DNA of 33,232 nucleotides, taken from Peterkaempfera griseoplana (GTDB lineage: Bacteria > Actinomycetota > Actinomycetes > Streptomycetales > Streptomycetaceae). The stretch lies in contig NZ_LIQR01000381.1 of the NCBI RefSeq assembly GCF_001418575.1, forward strand, positions 1 through 33,232. The letters run 5' to 3'. Shown piece after piece: positions 31,101 to 33,232 of the stretch. Every line of letters starts with the position of its first letter. The first letter of the stretch is position 1. The notes under the pieces are model-generated. The model did no database searches and was not told the origin of the DNA. It saw only the letters and a program-made list of their open reading frames with translations. The position numbers were made by a program, and so were the translations under genes.

Positions 31101-31901
31101 GTGTACCCACACGTCCGGAACGACGCGCCCGCTCCCTACGACGCCTGCGGAGCCACCGGGCTGGACCTGCTGCGCACCCTGGTCCGGGACCAGCTGCTTT
31201 CCGCCGCGCCGGTGCTCCTTCCCGCCACCCCCGCACTGCTGCCCGCCGGCACCGTCCTGCGCAGCGGCACCGCCCCCGGCACCCGCGCCCGAACCGCGCC
31301 GGGCCCCCGGACGGCACAGGGCCACCGCTCCCGGCAGGCCCCGGTCGAGTCGGAGCACAACCCGGTGATGGAGCTGGTCGAGCGGGCCCAGGCCGGGGAG
31401 AGCGAGGCCTTCGGCAGGCTCTACGACCACTACTCCGACACGGTCTACCGCTACATCTACTACCGGGTCGGCGGGCGGGCCACCGCCGAGGACCTCACCA
31501 GTGAGACCTTTCTGCGCGCCCTGCGGCGGATCTCCACCTTCACCTGGCAGGGGCGGGACTTCGGCGCCTGGCTGGTGACCATCGCCCGCAACCTGGTGGC
31601 CGACCACTTCAAGTCCAGCCGCTTCCGGCTGGAGGTCACCACCGGGGAGATGCTCGACGCCAACGAAGTCGAGCGCAGCCCCGAGGAGTCCGTGCTGGAG
31701 TCGCTCTCCAACGCGGCGCTGCTGGAGGCGGTGCGCAAGCTCAACCCCCAGCAGCGGGAGTGTGTGACGCTGCGCTTCCTGCAGGGGCTGTCGGTCGCCG
31801 AGACCGCGCGGATGATGGGCAAGAACGAGGGCGCCATCAAGACCCTCCAGTACCGGGCCGTACGCACCCTGGCCCGGCTGCTGCCCAGCGACGCCCGGTG
31901 A
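31101..31901 (+). CDS. bldN: ECF sigma factor BldN with N-terminal pro-extension
   Basis: A 266-residue sigma factor controlling aerial hypha formation. After an unusual N-terminal extension (about 88 residues, Pro/Ala/Arg-rich in its second half) comes sigma region 2 (LVERAQAGESEAFGRLYDHY; DTVYRYIYYRVGG; DFGAWLVTIARNLVADHFKS) and region 4 (NPQQRECVTLRFLQGL; MMGKNEGAIKTLQYRAVRTL). The core is nearly identical to S. coelicolor BldN, which is made as a precursor and loses its N-terminal part. The extension begins VYPHV as there. GTG 31101 has GGGAG 4 nt before the final spacer. Known targets are chaplin and rodlin genes, bldM and rsbN. Confidence 0.94.
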   Translation: MYPHVRNDAPAPYDACGATGLDLLRTLVRDQLLSAAPVLLPATPALLPAGTVLRSGTAPGTRARTAPGPRTAQGHRSRQAPVESEHNPVMELVERAQAGESEAFGRLYDHYSDTVYRYIYYRVGGRATAEDLTSETFLRALRRISTFTWQGRDFGAWLVTIARNLVADHFKSSRFRLEVTTGEMLDANEVERSPEESVLESLSNAALLEAVRKLNPQQRECVTLRFLQGLSVAETARMMGKNEGAIKTLQYRAVRTLARLLPSDAR

Positions 31902-31940
31902 CCACGCCAGGATGAATCGTCGGTCACATGATCAGGCGTG

Positions 31941-31969
31941 CGTAACCGACGCCCGCCACTGCTCGTTGC
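31941..31969 (+). promoter_or_regulatory. Sigma-BldN-type promoter of rsbN
   Basis: CGTAAC (31941-31946), 17 nt, then CGTTGC (31964-31969) closely matches the sigma-BldN pattern (CGTAAC, about 16 nt, CGTTGA). It is the best such match I found in the window and sits about 160 nt before rsbN, between bldN and its anti-sigma gene. It implies that BldN activates its own inhibitor. Confidence 0.75.
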
Positions 31970-32131
31970 CCAGCATGCAAGCCCCCACCGGGGCGGCGTC
32001 CGGCAGTCCGGTCCCCCTCCGGACGCGATCGGCAGCCCCGGAGGTGCCTCACTCTACGGGTGGTTCGGGGCGGCGGAGGGCAACTGTCCGACCGGCCGGG
32101 GTGTCGACAACGACGAGAGGAGGTGCGACCC

Positions 32132-33232
32132 GTGACAGCGAACGTGCTTGAGCACCGGCGGGCGAAGGCCTTCGCCGAGGCGTTGACGGAGCACCAGAGC
32201 GCCGACCGGCGGAACGGAGGCGTCGACGACGCCCCCGCCCGCGGCCACTCCACCGCCATGGCGGAACTGCTCGCCACCGCTGATGTGCTGGCCGCCCACG
32301 CGGTACCCGCACCGGCCCTCGACCCCGAGGTGCGCACGGTGCAGCGGGCCCGGCTGGTGGCCGCCTTCGAACAGGCGGTCGCCGAGGGCAGCGGGCCGGG
32401 CGTCCCGGCCCAGCGCCGCGGCGCCCACCGGGCGACCGCGGCCGTCAGCGGCGCGGCGGCCCGGCTGCGGCCCCGCACCCGCTGGGGCCGCCGCCTCGCG
32501 GCCGGCGGCCTGGTCGCCGGGATCGCCGTCGGCGGCTTCGCCGGGGTGGCCATGGCCAGCACCGGAGCGCTGCCCGGCGACGCCCTGTACGGGATGAAGC
32601 GCAGCCTGGAGGGCTGGCAGCTGGACTGGGCCGGATCCGACAGCGAGCGCGGCGCGCTGCTGCTGGACCAGGCGTCCACCCGGATGGCCGAGGCACGGCA
32701 GCTGGTGGTCCGCTCCGGCGGCGCGGGCGGCTCCTCGGCGATCCTCAGCCCGGCCACCGTGGAGCAGATCCGCAAGGCCCTGGCCGACATGCACACCGAG
32801 GGCACCAGCGGACGCAGGCTGCTCTGGTCCGTCTACCGTTCCAACGGGTCCCTGGACCCGATGCGCAGGCTGGCCGTCTTCGCCCGCTCCCAGGACGACC
32901 AGTGGCCCGCCCTCCGTCGCCAACTGCCCCAGCAGCTGGCCCCGGTGGCCTCCCAGGTGACCCAGCTGCTCGACGACATAACGGCGGACGTCGCGCCACT
33001 GCACTTCCTCGACTCGTCCCGGCAGGGCGGCGGCGAGGACGGCACGGCGGGCGACGGCGACCACCGCGGCGGCGGCGGTACGAGCAGCGGCCGCTCCACC
33101 CCCGGCACCCGGGCACCCGGCGACGACGACAGCGCATCGCCCCGTGCATCCAGCGGTGCCACCCCCACGGGCCCCTCCGGCTCCCCCACGCCCGGCGCCA
33201 CGCCGGCGGGCGGGGTGGGCGGCCTGGTGGAC
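32132..33232 (+). CDS. rsbN: Anti-sigma factor RsbN (DUF5667), 3' end outside window
   Basis: From GTG 32132 (AGAGGAGGTG ribosome site) the frame is open for 367 codons to the window edge, so the C-terminus is missing. The cytoplasmic N-terminus (residues 1-120) should bind the sigma factor. A membrane helix follows (about 121-143, LAAGGLVAGIAVGGFAGVAM), then the DUF5667 external domain (LPGDALYGMKRSLEGWQLDW). The last 55 residues seen are a Gly/Ser/Pro/Thr/Asp-rich, probably wall-spanning tail. In S. venezuelae the neighbour of BldN is the membrane anti-sigma factor RsbN. The minus-strand open frames here are shadows. Confidence 0.9.
   Translation, partial: MTANVLEHRRAKAFAEALTEHQSADRRNGGVDDAPARGHSTAMAELLATADVLAAHAVPAPALDPEVRTVQRARLVAAFEQAVAEGSGPGVPAQRRGAHRATAAVSGAAARLRPRTRWGRRLAAGGLVAGIAVGGFAGVAMASTGALPGDALYGMKRSLEGWQLDWAGSDSERGALLLDQASTRMAEARQLVVRSGGAGGSSAILSPATVEQIRKALADMHTEGTSGRRLLWSVYRSNGSLDPMRRLAVFARSQDDQWPALRRQLPQQLAPVASQVTQLLDDITADVAPLHFLDSSRQGGGEDGTAGDGDHRGGGGTSSGRSTPGTRAPGDDDSASPRASSGATPTGPSGSPTPGATPAGGVGGLVD

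Noticed and set aside
32054-33064. 336-codon minus-strand frame at the right edge
   Set aside because: Antisense to rsbN, which has a strong ribosome site, a membrane helix and a DUF5667 domain.

Overview
The window is very GC-rich and reads as chromosomal DNA of a sporulating, filamentous actinobacterium of the Streptomyces/Kitasatospora/Streptacidiphilus group. The evidence is the codon bias, the frequent GTG starts, three chaplin genes, a BldN-type sigma factor with its DUF5667 anti-sigma partner, a rex-hemACD operon and an AccB/AccE-type acyl-CoA carboxylase pair. I see no tRNA, rRNA, IS element, prophage, CRISPR array or recognisable specialised-metabolite cluster.

Layout. (1) 1-2095: 5' part of a secreted GH44 glycanase (minus, runs off the left edge) behind a perfect 14-bp CebR-type operator. 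(2) 2096-4999: mqnP and a UbiD-type decarboxylase (menaquinone, futalosine branch), with a divergent small PLDc_N membrane protein. (3) 5229-8518: a yeast-type cytosine deaminase, a 965-nt stretch without a convincing gene, then accB-accE closed by a strong terminator. (4) 8577-12858: the System II cytochrome c maturation operon resA-ccdA-resB-ccsA, minus strand, with every junction overlapping or almost so. (5) 12957-15870: a DJ-1/PfpI protein, a histidine phosphatase and hemL. (6) 16105-19529: small genes of uncertain role (hypothetical, DUF4262, a frameshifted FMN flavoprotein, a methyltransferase, a leucine-rich-repeat protein). (7) 19549-22115: the chaplin locus, with one chaplin on the minus strand and two in tandem on the plus strand, a secreted alanine/proline-rich protein, an orphan gene fragment and several terminators. 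(8) 22134-28138: rex-hemA-hemC-hemD-hemB with a Rex operator over its likely promoter. (9) 28176-30561: DnaQ-like exonuclease, glutaredoxin-like protein, HAD phosphatase. (10) 30503-33232: a long regulatory region, bldN, and rsbN, which runs off the right edge behind a sigma-BldN-like promoter.

How the genes fit together. Much of the window concerns respiration and its cofactors: menaquinone tail addition and decarboxylation, heme synthesis (hemL, hemA, hemB, hemC, hemD), cytochrome c assembly, and the NADH/NAD+ sensor Rex. The second theme is aerial development. BldN, its anti-sigma factor and three chaplins, a class of genes known to be BldN-dependent, lie within about 13 kb.

Most striking points: a chaplin with a charged Gly/Asp/Asn-rich tail instead of a sorting signal; proximity of chaplins to bldN-rsbN; the CebR-type operator in front of GH44; the homopolymer frameshift in the flavoprotein gene; and a sharp codon-usage switch inside accB. 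Nothing here is clearly a wholly new multi-gene system. The chaplin locus (19549-22115) is the best place to look for new biology.
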